A DNA stretch of 30,229 bases from Chara braunii (Eukaryota > Streptophyta > Charophyceae > Charales > Characeae): positions 1,837,644 to 1,867,872 of the forward strand of contig BFEA01000245.1 in assembly GCA_003427395.1 (NCBI GenBank), written 5' to 3'. This document shows positions 10,132 through 19,830 of this stretch, in pieces. Under the pieces are notes generated by a model, which saw only the letters and a list, made by a program, of their open reading frames with translations, searched no databases and was not told the DNA's origin. A program made the position numbers and the translations under genes. Every line of letters starts with the position of its first letter. Position 1 is the stretch's first letter.

Positions 10132-10250
10132 TTGGTTGGGTATAACATAATTGAAAGAGGGTGTCAAGACCATGCAAGAATGGTTCAAGGTAAAGATACA
10201 ACGGGAGCAAGAGAAGATGGGAAAAAAGAGAGAAAAAGAGGAACGAATGA

Positions 10251-10331
<81 letters not shown>

Positions 10332-10507
10332 CAACAAAAACAAGAGCGGGGACAAACCGAACTAATATGACTCAACTAAGAAACGAAAATGAGGATCATG
10401 ACGACAGTGGCGAGGGAGTTGCAAACGTCGACGTCGATATGAATAACGAGATACAGGCAATGTTGACTGCCATGAGCAAGACACCGAAGGAGAAGGGAAA
10501 GGGTTAA
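10132..10507 (+). pseudogene. PLE N-terminal coiled-coil region with a 78-A tract
   Basis: The frame opening at 10151 gives a strongly helical Lys/Glu-rich segment (MQEWFKVKIQREQEKMGKK) followed by a run of Lys encoded by 78 consecutive A (10252-10329), then an acidic stretch ending at 10507. This is followed downstream by helical, GIY-YIG and RT domains in the same orientation. I infer this is the amino-terminal part of the PLE polyprotein. The A tract could be replication slippage within an AAG/AAA-rich segment or the tail of a small retroposon. Confidence 0.55.
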
Positions 10508-10731
10508 GCGAATGAAAACAAAAATAGGACAATGGAAGAATTGCTCAAGTATTTCAGGGGGAATAATGTCAAAAGCTCACACGAAGGAGGGGAGCAAGGA
10601 TGATGACAGTTCACACGGGCAAACCGAGGATAGTATACTAGAGGACAACTATATTTTTCGAATCTTACGAAAGATGGGGGGGGTGTCACACCCAAATCAA
10701 GCAAAAGAAGCACACGAGCAAAGCCAAGAGT

Positions 10732-11019
10732 GTGGAGAACGAGGTCCCGACGACGTGCAGCAGAACGGGTGTAATTGAATACGTACTAAATATTCAGAAA
10801 AAGTTGACGGAGATGATAGCTCATGAGATCAAGCGTCGCTCCAAACAGGAAGGAGTGGACAACGTCAACAAGGAACAAGGCATACGTGAGTTGGTACGAG
10901 TAATAACAAGGTTGGCATATGAAGGATGGTTGGGGGAAGAAGACCAAGAGGACTGTATAGCAGAAGATGATGAGCAGAAAGCCGTCAACAGTGGAGTTAG
11001 TGATACGAAGCGATCGTGA
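10732..11019 (+). pseudogene. PLE helical (SAP-like) region
   Basis: The frame reads VIEYVLNIQKKLTEMIAHEI, then a charged segment and LVRVITRLAYEGWLGEEDQE, ending at 11019. The pattern of short amphipathic helices resembles small DNA-binding helical domains of the SAP type, which from memory accompany related plant PLE proteins. The role as a DNA-binding module is inference. It lies between the coiled coil and the GIY-YIG module and is separated from them by stops and frameshifts. Confidence 0.4.
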
Positions 11020-11184
11020 CAGCCCTTAAAGAGGGAAGTATGGGACAACATGTGAGACGGCTCAAGTTGAGGAGTGAGATCGAGGAGCTTACCGGAGTTT
11101 CGAAGTTGTGACTCCTAAGACTCGGAAAAAGCACTACCTACGTGCTTTGTTCTGCTAAATAGAAACCATGATTTCTCTAACATA

Positions 11185-11400
11185 ATGCAAATGATACTAT
11201 ATTGTTCCGTGTCACCTTGGTGTGAAACAATATACGTTGGACAAACAGTAAGGGGAGCGGCGGAGAGATGGTGGGAGCATATAAGATGCACGAACACGGG
11301 AAGCAATGGTGGATCACCAATACTATATAACTAGTTACAGTATGGGTGGGAGAACTACCAAATCTTCCCGATCACTACAACACAAACTACTTGACTCAAG
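11185..11400 (+). pseudogene. GIY-YIG endonuclease domain of the PLE
   Basis: In one frame the sequence reads WCETIYVGQTVRGAAERWWE followed by HIR, then YGWENYQIFP. YVGQT is the YIG half of the motif; the Arg of ERW and the His of EHIR match conserved GIY-YIG positions. A TAG at 11332-11334 interrupts the domain. In PLEs this endonuclease nicks the target so the RT can prime. Here it lies upstream of the RT, the permuted order described for Naiad/Chlamys-type PLEs, whereas canonical Penelope elements carry it after the RT. Confidence 0.75.
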
Positions 11401-11429
11401 GCGCTGGAGATATCGACAATCAAACGATT

Positions 11430-12345
11430 ATCCCCAACGCTAACTTGAAACAACATCGGAGTAAAAGGAAAGGGAAGAGGAACAAACCGGGAAAGAAGGA
11501 AACAAGGAAAAAATATGGGGACAAGGGTAGTGAGGAGAAAATAACACGCATCACCTTCAGACTAAGAGATGAGAAAGAATGGATTACAAGCTTTAGGCTA
11601 GTTATAGAGAGCGCGAACATGATAGACAAAATTGCTTGCTTCATAAGTATCAGAGGAAAGGTATGGGGGATGACTGGGCTCATACGAAGAGGCTATATGG
11701 TATACTGTCAATTGTACACAATGGTGACATGATGGCATTGGCAAAAACGAAAAGGCTAAGGTAATCACACGAATAGAATGTGCAGGGGAACGAAGTAAGG
11801 GCTATTTGCGGCTTCTCCTCGAAGTATCGCCCAAACAAAGGAAGTCGTGGAAGATGGAGACAGGAAGGCTAATGCAATTACACACACGGGCGAGTGCGTT
11901 CTCATAAAAAAGAGGAAGGAGATTGAAAAGGTGATTGGGAAAGTAATTAGCAAGAAGGTAGTAGGACTAAGTATCAGGCATAACACAACGATATCGGTAA
12001 GATATGATAGGGATAAAAAGAAGGTAGTGGTAAGGGTGGAGCTGTGGAGAGTTCACGCAGTGGTAAAAGGGATGCTGGTGAGACGTACTCTGAGTAGTGT
12101 GGAGTAGGAACAGAACGATAGCAAGCATTTTGTACAACCACATGGTGGTAGCAAGAAGTGGGGAAGAGGAATGTACGTCTGCAGGGGACAACTCACCACA
12201 ACCAAATGGACATGTGATCACCAGGATTGCTTTGATACTAGGAGTAAATGAGTTGATCTGCAATGGGAATGGTACTACAAAACCTACTCGAGGAATAGGG
12301 GAAAGGGTGCTATACAGAACACACCCACACAAGCCTCTGTGAGTT
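11430..12345 (+). pseudogene. PLE linker between GIY-YIG and RT
   Basis: After a frameshift, a very basic segment (KRKGKRNKPGKKETRKK near 11460-11510) follows the endonuclease. Further frames at 11346-11732, 11847-12107 and 12097-12342 continue the polyprotein with shifts between them. The last has EEECTSAG followed by NGHVITRIA, a possible Cys/His metal-binding piece. Coding similarity ends at about 12345, where the hammerhead cluster begins, and resumes near 13290. Confidence 0.55.
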
Positions 12346-12509
12346 CCGGCGGCTTTTTCGGGGGAGGTGACCGTTGCCAACAAACAGCCTTGTCTAGCAA
12401 TTTTAAAGCGGCGACTTTGGCGAATTTTCCTGCTCTGAAGAATTCACAAAAAATTCTAACAATTTGAGGGTTTGTAGCTTAGGTCGTGATCTTTCCAAAA
12501 CATGTATAT

Positions 12510-12545
12510 ATGATGAGACGGTGAAACTCCGACGAAACAGTTTGC
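12510..12545 (+). ncRNA. Partial hammerhead ribozyme (3' half)
   Basis: Carries UGAUGA, a stem II region ending CCGAC and GAAAC, then AGUUU. The base before UGAUGA is A instead of the invariant C, and the upstream strands of stems III and I are missing, so it cannot fold as a full ribozyme. Confidence 0.6.
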
Positions 12546-12550
12546 CACAA

Positions 12551-12717
12551 CCCCTCGTTTGTTGTCCTCTTCTCTCTCTCTGCCTACGGTTTACCGGGCA
12601 GTTCTGTTTGTGACGATATATTCAGCCTCCTGATGAGTCGGTGAAACCCCTCGTTTGTTGTCCTCTTCTCTCTCTCTGCCTACGGTTTTACCGGGCAGTT
12701 CTGTTTGTGACGATATA
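12551..12717. repeat. Tandem 70-bp unit with internal hairpin
   Basis: Units 12551-12620 and 12647-12717 both run from cccctcgtttgttgtcctct to tgtttgtgacgatatat, differing by one T. They are separated by 12621-12646, a hammerhead fragment. Each holds a small hairpin (TGCC..CGG/CCGGGCA). Confidence 0.9.
12621..12647 (+). ncRNA. Partial hammerhead ribozyme (core fragment)
   Basis: TTCAGCCTCCTGATGAGTCGG holds the 3' strand of stem I, an intact CUGAUGA box and the 5' strand of stem II. The text then goes from gtgaaac directly to cccctcg, as though the CCGACGAAAC half was deleted between two gaaac repeats. It cannot be active alone. Confidence 0.65.
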
Positions 12718-12728
12718 TATATATATAT

Positions 12729-12793
<65 letters not shown>
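12713..12793. repeat. (AT)n and (GA)n microsatellites
   Basis: A short AT tract at 12713-12731 is followed by GA repeats at about 12733-12793. They sit at the centre of an inverted arrangement, the plus-strand fragment 12621-12680 facing its reverse complement at about 12792-12864. Confidence 0.9.
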
Positions 12794-12798
<5 letters not shown>

Positions 12799-12820
12799 AC
12801 AACAAACGAGGGGCTGTGAC

Positions 12821-12876
12821 AAACTGTTTCGTCGGAGTTTCATTGACTCGTCAGGAGGCTGAACCCTCAACAGTCT
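12821..12876 (-). ncRNA. Type III hammerhead ribozyme, second copy
   Basis: On the minus strand, stem III pairs AGACUGU (12876-12870) with ACAGUUU (12827-12821), including one G-U. The cleavage triplet is GUU (still NUH). Stem I is GAGG/CCUC with the same GUUCAG loop, and the core box is CUGACGA (N7 is free to vary). Stem II is weakened to about three pairs (GUC/GAC) because two bases no longer pair. Compared with the copy at 399-454, the fourth stem III pair has changed from U-A to C-G, a compensatory change. Probably less active than the first copy. Confidence 0.75.
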
Positions 12877-13289
12877 GCAGAATCCCCTCACTGATTAACC
12901 AAAATCAAAGTCGATTATCACTCACCCACACCAGATGGAAAACTCTACATATATCATTTTGCCCTCGAAATAAGCGCTGCGCTGATTCAGCGCAATTCCA
13001 TTTTTCCACTCGACCATGTGTGGCTAACAAAAACAGTACGGCAGATTTGGTGATTGCTCGTGCTCAAAAGAATTCACAGAAAATACTAAAAATTTGCGGG
13101 TTTGCAGATCAGGTCGCAATCTTTCTAGGAAAACCATTAAAAAAAAAATACAAAAAATCATTTTGCTCATCAAATAATTGTAGCGCCGATTTGTCATATT
13201 TCCATTTTTTGCCACACTGGGACCAAGGCCAGGCCCCACAGTGACGTACCAGTAGGCCATGTGCCTGTTCGAAAAGAAGGCCTACCAGT

Positions 13290-14530
13290 ACCCCGACTTT
13301 CTAAAGATGGGTAGAGGAGTGGCTTAAGAGAAGATAGCAGTATTTGGTAATCACACAAGTGGACAGAAACGCAGTGGAGACAGTGCTGCTTTGTCCGTCT
13401 ACTTACCAACATGCACTAAAGAAGATGTCAATCTCCAATGGCGCCTGCAAGCATGAAGAAAGGAACGAGAAGGAGGTCATGGCAGAAGCAAGAAGGAAGC
13501 TGCATGGGATAGGAAGGGCAAAGTGGGTTGTGCGTGCGTGATTCCGAAGCAAAAGGACCTCGGGAAATGGCGACCTATTGCACCAGCTAACAGAGAGCCG
13601 ACCAAGACGGGGAGCAGCAGAGAGGCCAGAGCACTCAACGCCCTCGAGACAAGACTTCCAGAGGCAGCACACGTCAACATGGGGGTGACAGCGCATCTAA
13701 AGGAGAGGCTCACGCAAACTGAGAAGAGGTGCAACAATAAAAAAGGGAATGTGATGGTTCTCCTACGGAGCTACGGCATAAAAGAGATGTTCACATCTCT
13801 GCCGCATACTGCAATCCTTGATGCGGTAGATTGGCTACGACGGGAACCGGAGGTGAGGTGAACAGAAAAAGTGAGCATGAGCAGGAGAGGCAAAGAGGTG
13901 GTGATGAATAAAAAAAGCAGGGGCAAAGGATATGTGCAGATGTCTTTCCAACTCATTGGGGAGTACCTTAAGTTTGAGTTGAACAACGCGTACACGACCT
14001 GCAGAGGAATGTTGCTCAGGCAGATCGTGGGGATACCAATGGGAAAGAACTCAAGTCGCCATTTTCGTGCATTTTGTGCACTAAGTATGAGACCGAGTTC
14101 ATGCGTTCCTTGGGGAAAGACAGAGCATTAGTGCAGGGAATCAGGTTCGTGCACAACATCATTCTACTGGTGGGCGAGAATCGAGAGCTCATTCCACAAG
14201 GTGGAAAGGGAGGCTTTCGAAGGGTGCTAATGACGAGGGAAGCAATACTATGGATTTCATTGGCACAGAAGTTACAACGGCTACCTGTCCTGTCAAATTC
14301 CTGGTCACACCTCAGCTGAAGAACCAGGACACTATCATCAACAGGGAAATGCCATTCAGGAGCTTCCAAGATTACTACTGTTACTCTGATAGAAGGGAAA
14401 AGTACGGTGGATCAGGCACCTGGCAAATGCAGGATGTGCAGTGATCCTGCCTGTGCTGGCCATGAGACAGGAACTCCGACGCGTCTCCCCTGGCATTTTT
14501 TGTCAGGGGAACCATCGTGATCGAGGAGAC
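13290..14530 (+). pseudogene. PLE reverse transcriptase, decayed
   Basis: Segments in shifting frames follow the order of a PLE RT: TQVDRNAVETVLLCPSTYQH (from about 13350), KWRPIAPANREPT (near 13567), motif A as YGIKEMFTSLPH (near 13772), LLRQIVGIPMGKNSS (14012-14056), motif C as IRFVHNIILLV (near 14140-14170), and the thumb MDFIGTEVTT and FRSFQDYY (14250-14390). Two replacements stand out. The motif A Asp (expected YDIKEMF) is Gly, and the two catalytic Asp of motif C (expected VDD) are His-Asn at 14152-14157. With at least three frameshifts this RT is dead. It belongs with the upstream GIY-YIG module. Confidence 0.85.
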
Positions 14531-14697
14531 ATGGAGAACGCTCCTTGACAGCATGATGGTAAACAGAATGGGCAGAGACTGCAGTCCTAGTGGAAGGAGA
14601 GACAGGGGAAAGACAAGGAATCTAGAATAGGCAGATAGACCGTTTTTGATTCTGCGACACTGAGTAGTTACAGCAATGTAGTTATTCGGCCCAACGA
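14531..14697. other. PLE 3' flank, no feature
   Basis: Non-coding text after the RT; no poly-A or ribozyme core was seen directly downstream. Confidence 0.4.
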
Positions 14698-14823
14698 GGG
14701 CAATTTTCCAATATCTATAATAATTCTTGTAATTTCTTCCTGTAATTTCTAAACTATTTTGGGCAATTTTCCAATATCTATAATAATTCTTGTAATTTCT
14801 TCCTGTAATTTCTAAACTATTTT
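14698..14823. repeat. Perfect tandem duplication, 63 bp x 2
   Basis: 14698-14760 and 14761-14823 read the same throughout, starting gggcaattttccaatatc. Identity implies a very recent duplication or an assembly artefact. Confidence 0.95.
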
Positions 14824-15004
14824 CGTAATTACTGATTCTGGTTTCTGATTTCTAGGCACAAGCGCGGACTCAGACGGGGATGCTGTTCCCGCTTCCTCAC
14901 CTGGAATTCCATTGGGCAGTATCCCAACAGCAATAGGAAATAGGAGTCTGTATTTTCAGGAGAAATGGGACTGTTACCACAGAGCAACGGGTGGACACGC
15001 TACA

Positions 15005-16055
15005 GGATTAATAGGACCCAGACAAAAGGGCCCACGAGACAGCAAAGACGTGATACAACATGTGTAAACAGGGAAAGGACCTAAATGAGAGGCACGGGAA
15101 AGTTCAGTGAGAACTAATGATTTTTGGACGGAAAGTGAAGAAGCGACAACTCGTTCAAAGAGCCTCGTTCCACACCACTCAAAACTCAAGGGTTTCTCGT
15201 TCCACACCACTCGAAACTCAAGGGTTTCTTGCCCAACACTGTTCCACGTGCCCTTATGTTTCACTAATCACGGCCCTGCCGTGATTAGGTTTCCGGATTT
15301 AGCAAACGGGTGGGAAAAGCTCAAGGGCGGCTCAAGTGCGCCCCAGGCAAAGCTACCCCTTTTTCAAGTCACCTCTCTGGGCACACTTGAGCTGCACTTG
15401 AAAACGTGTAGAACCCCGATGGTTCTTTTTTCCGTTTATTCTCCCTTTTCTACCGCGTTTGTCCTGGTTAAACCTCTGGCGAGCTGTTGCAGCACCATTC
15501 AAGGGCAGACTCAAGGGTTGAGTGGAACGAAATGTGACTCAGGTAATTTTTAATCAAGATTGGAACTGCAGTGCGTACTCAGTTCAAGTGAAGTGAAGTG
15601 ATATGGAACGCGGCCCAATTTGGAACCTATGTGGCTGTAATACATGCAAACTACCTGGGAATTCCAGGCGGGAAATACATGCGAACTACCTGGGAATTCC
15701 AGGCAGTCCAGCCCATGCAGAGCCTTGGATATGAGAGATTGAGCGGCTGCACGGGATCAAGGGCAGACACCTATTGATCCTACGCAGAATCCCAATCAAC
15801 ACTCACGAGATGAGCAAGGCAGCATGTGTGAGGCCTCACAGCTCAGTGGGTGGTACAGTGATGTGGGCCGAAAGGCAAAGGGTTATGCAGGAAGCCTCGT
15901 GATGAGACCGGAGCGCACCCAGTTTAAACATGTAGAGACATGTGGAGGAACACGCGTGGGCGTTTGAGCAGTGCCCACGCTTGTAAGAAACGGGGAATTT
16001 TTTCGATTTCGTGTGAAGAGCAATTTCGCTATTGCTTACCACCTTCTTCTCTTAC
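15005..16055 (+). repeat. Dispersed repeat, right copy
   Basis: Similar to 5580-6165 in the same orientation at both ends, but with about 500 bp of extra sequence in the middle (roughly 15150-15660). That middle part holds a 32-bp tandem repeat at 15164-15227 (ctcgttccacaccactc) and ends at a 35-bp tandem repeat at 15639-15708 (aatacatgc.aactacctgg). No protein-coding similarity is recognised. Confidence 0.75.
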
Positions 16056-16154
16056 CAACTCCGCTGGAAGGCAAAAAAAAAAAAAACAAGGCCAGGCTGG
16101 TCGGCCGTACAGGCGATCTACATTCGAGAAAAGGTGCTTCCGTCGGCAAGACCT

Positions 16155-16425
16155 CCCTCAAAAACCCGTGTTGCAGGCGAGAAAGTGCCTCGCTCCACTA
16201 CGCTCCAAACGTGCGAAGTGAGAACATGGAAATGTACATTGCCAATTTTTCATCTTTTGTGCATGTGGAGAGTAGTGGCGGTCCCTCAAAAACCCTTGTG
16301 TTGCAGGCGGGAAAGGGCCTCGCTCCGTTCCTCTCCAAACGTGCGAAGTGAGACTGAATCCTCCGCTAGAACATGGAAATATGCATTGCCAATTTTTTGT
16401 CTTTTGTGCATGCGGAGAGTAGTGG
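16155..16425. repeat. Tandem repeat, 128 bp x 2
   Basis: Units begin ccctcaaaaaccc at 16155 and 16283 and share gtgttgcaggcg, ctccaaacgtgcgaagtgag and agaacatggaaat. The second has about 15 extra bases (tgaatcctccgct region). Confidence 0.85.
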
Positions 16426-17946
16426 AGCGAGGCCCAAACTCTCTACGTCGAAAGTAACCGTCTGACAGCTCTCGAATGGGTACACAGCTCTGGAATGGGT
16501 TTCTCAGGAGTCCCAATCAAGAGTAAGTGCAGCGACGAGGCCACAGACACTCGAAATTTCGACACTCTAGTGTAGTGCAGTGAGGCCCATTGGCTGTTCA
16601 TGCGCCTGATTGCCAACGACACCGTAACACTGTAACAGGTTATTGTCTTTGCAAGCGACACCGTAGCAGGTTATTGGCTCTTCACGCGCTTTGAACGGAG
16701 CCGGAAATTGCTGCGCAGAGTTGGGACAGCCCACTCGTCGTGGTCATTGTTCGATGGCTTTCAGGCTTCCATACTGCAAGAAAGAAAAAAAGACACGTTC
16801 CCCGCCAATTCCCCTATTCTGGCAAATTAGTGGGGTCCATTCCCTCTAGCGGATCGGGGCCTTAGCGGCCGTTTCGCCGCGCTGTCCCTCAATTCTTCTG
16901 TCACTCGCACCTTCCTTCTATCTCTGTCGACCACCTGTTCACGTCACCGGTGATAGTACGAGATTACTTGGCATAGCGTGGCACCCGTACACGAGTGCGA
17001 GTGCCATACTCCAGACCGAGTCAGACTTCGATCAAAACTCCCAGAACACCAGCCTAATATAGCCCACCGCAGTCTCCTAGCTAGATATGAAGATACATAC
17101 GTAAATGAAACCGAGAGACACTGAGAGAGGTAGAGACACAATCACAGCCGCAATACACATCCACATGGACAGGAAGAGCCAATGAGCGAAGAGGAGACAC
17201 AGGACGGGAGGATACTCTACCATTTTTACCCACAATCAAAGATTTAGTTCTTGAAGCCGGAAAAACCGTAGTTGAGGGAAAGAGATTCAATCAGCCAGAA
17301 AATCGATGACCAGAATATGGTAGTTCAACCGGAAGAGAAAAGCGATTCGCTACAAATCGACGCACGCTGGGCATGTGCAAGCAATGCTTGCGGAAGAAGA
17401 AATTATGAGAATGAGCGTTCACTCAAGTGACTCCTCAAATATCTTCGACAATACCAAGACCATATGCTTAACTAGTAGCACACCCAGATTTATTTTCGGC
17501 ATGATCTTGGGTCTGCACGAGTTGTAGGGTTGGATGCATGTCAGAATACCTGGGCGCTGGATGGGTCTGTTCAACATTATCGCACTTGAGACTTTCCTCG
17601 CTGGTAATTTCAGGGAACAGCCTTACTTTTGATTATAAACGTTAGGAATTTGACAAAATCCTTGACTTGAGTGCGACACCTTTCTCTTAGGCTCAACGGT
17701 CGCTAACATCACTTCATAATCTGGCGGGCGGAAGGAACCATGTCATCGACGAGTCGCTGACGAATCGCGAGCTCATGATATGCCAAATACAGTGACATCA
17801 CGGAATTTGGAAAGGGAAGAAAATTACAAAGAGCAACCCCAGCAAAAGTCCAACGTCACGACAAATGACCTGTTCATAACGGCGATTGCCCTACAGTCCG
17901 CTTCAATCTACACGGTGTGGACGCAGATGAGCATCATCCTTACCCA
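16426..17946. other. Unassigned unique DNA
   Basis: Mixed composition with no ORF above 72 codons. I see no domain, tRNA or strong repeat here. Confidence 0.4.
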
Positions 17947-18098
17947 ATTATTGTTTGTTACGAATTCAAGCTAGGGTTTCCTTTATGACGGGACAGATCG
18001 TTTGTTCTTTGCTCTTCACGAAATTATTGTTTATCACGAATTCAAGCTAGGGTTTCCTTTCTGACGGGACAGAACGTTCGTTCTTTGCTCTTGGCGAA
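17947..18098. repeat. Tandem duplication, 76 bp x 2
   Basis: Units 17947-18022 and 18023-18098 share acgaattcaagctagggttt and tgacgggacaga; they differ at several bases. Confidence 0.9.
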
Positions 18099-19830
18099 AA
18101 CGGGTCCAATCCTTACGACCCTGATTTCACAGGAGCTCGACTCCATGCTCAACACCAATAGCCCAGTAGAACTCCTACCACGATGCACGAGGACTATACG
18201 AATAAAGACTTTCGAATCTCTCTGCCCCGATGGTAGGGAATTTGCGCATTCGATCAAGCCTACGCAACTCGATGGGAAACGAGAAGTACTTTACCACGAC
18301 GCATCGTTCGCCGCCGTCTGCATCTATCGAACTGACGCACCCCATGAGAAACAAATACCCATGCCCTTCAACGCTGTTATCACTGCACTCGCACAAAGAG
18401 TATCTGGATGACCGAATCCCGAATCCGAAATGCGATTAGATGAGCTCATATGATCTCCCCTCCAACTAAGTTTGGTTACACACTCCACCAACCTACCTTA
18501 AGATGATGCTCGTCACAACACGAAGGTCAAGAACCATCATCGTCCGGATAACCCTTGAGTGTACGCGGAGGTTTTATCCCATCCCGTACGTTAGTTCTCC
18601 CTATGGTAGCGAGGGACGATTAAGCATTGTTTCCTTTCTCTTTCCTAGGAGGACTGAAGCTACTGGGAAAAGACAGAGTGGCCGCTCCGCTGCCCGTTTT
18701 CTTCTTCAATAGAATTGCCCGGTAAATGCGGTATGATTCACACCATAAATTCAAAGCTCAGCGGCCTAATTACGTCCATCCGACGCCTATCCTTCACTTA
18801 AACTAACGAGGAAAACAATAAACAAAAAAAAAACAAAAGAGAACAACGAAGCATCACAGCACCTCGAATCTTCAAACGTGCTTCTGGCGAAAAGAAAAGT
18901 GATAAACAGAAGCCAATGACTGTCTTTCGTGCACGCTTCGATAAAATTTGCATACACATCCGCATGCACTAAACTCAGAAGAAAAAACGCGCTTAGTGCC
19001 CTACGCACGTTTTAGCCAGGAAGCGCACGTGGTACTCATCAGGGACCTTCCGCCTGGGTCGGAATACGCCAACCACCTAGTTGTCCAGACACTGGAAACG
19101 CAAAGCGCAAAATTATGCGTTCATTACGCCAACTCGCAACACACGTTCTTCGGAAGCACTAAGCATTACGATTTGGAAGGATTTTCGCCTAATCAGAGGA
19201 GCACAGTAAACAAGCCACTGGATGGTCTGATCCTTAAGCCATAGTCCCATTTTCGCTCCAATTGTGATCGTGGTCCAGCTTGGCATGCCACTCTTGATGG
19301 CCACCAGTACAATCACGTCGCGTGGTATCCACTCACCTTACTTTCCTATCTGTGCTCTTCCTTCGCGGCCACCACCCTTTCTGTTCTCTTGCACACCGCT
19401 TTTCAATCAGCGCACCATTCTTTGCAGCCAAGCGAACCAGCTTCCGATCATGCTGCGCCGTCATTTATTTACCACCGTCTGTCGACATAGGCACTATCCC
19501 CCACTTTCCGTACAGGCAGTAACGAGACAGGAAAGAGAGGACGATGGACACCCCGCAACTCAACAATACCACCAAATAAGGAGTCGTCCACGCGGACGTC
19601 TCGGGAAAAGTACTAGTGGTACAGGACGCGGTAAACTAGCCAACGTCCACGCTCCACGGCCTCCACAGTCACTGCGTGTTGGTGCGCGATTCGAACCCCC
19701 AAAGAACTAGATAGACCAGTAGGGACTCCACATCCCGTTCAGCGGAAGCAGAGAAAAAATAGCGGTCACGTCACAGCACCAGCAAAAGAGACTGCCAAAG
19801 ACCTAAGAGGAAGCGAGGGAATTGACATAA
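18099..19830. other. Unassigned DNA downstream of the kinase gene
   Basis: Plus-strand frames at 18085-18411 (108 codons), 18948-19244 (98) and 19264-19710 (148) show no motif I recognise. Part of this stretch should be the 3' untranslated region of the minus-strand kinase. A minus-strand AATAAA lies near 19465, too far away to be firmly assigned. Confidence 0.4.

Larger units (their letters stand above)
12345..13290. repeat. Hammerhead-bearing repeat cluster interrupting the PLE
   Basis: About 945 bp with no coding signal lies between two PLE coding segments. It contains partial hammerheads (12510-12545, 12621-12647), a minus-strand hammerhead (12821-12876), a tandem 70-bp unit, AT and GA microsatellites, and a repeated flank: 12439-12500 resembles 13068-13129 (gaattcaca.aaaat.ctaa), and 12956-13016 resembles 13159-13215. 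The repeated flanks suggest a terminal-repeat-like structure around the ribozymes, as in PLE pseudo-LTRs or retrozymes. Whether this is an insertion or a rearranged terminus of the PLE is unresolved. Confidence 0.65.

Noticed and set aside
12345-13290. Interpretation of the hammerhead cluster as an intron of the PLE
   Set aside because: No clear splice-site pair was defined at the borders, and the block is made of repeats with ribozyme pieces; insertion or rearrangement fits better.
19264-19710. 148-codon plus-strand ORF next to the kinase 3' end
   Set aside because: No recognisable motif, Pro/Arg-rich composition, and it probably overlaps the kinase 3' untranslated region.
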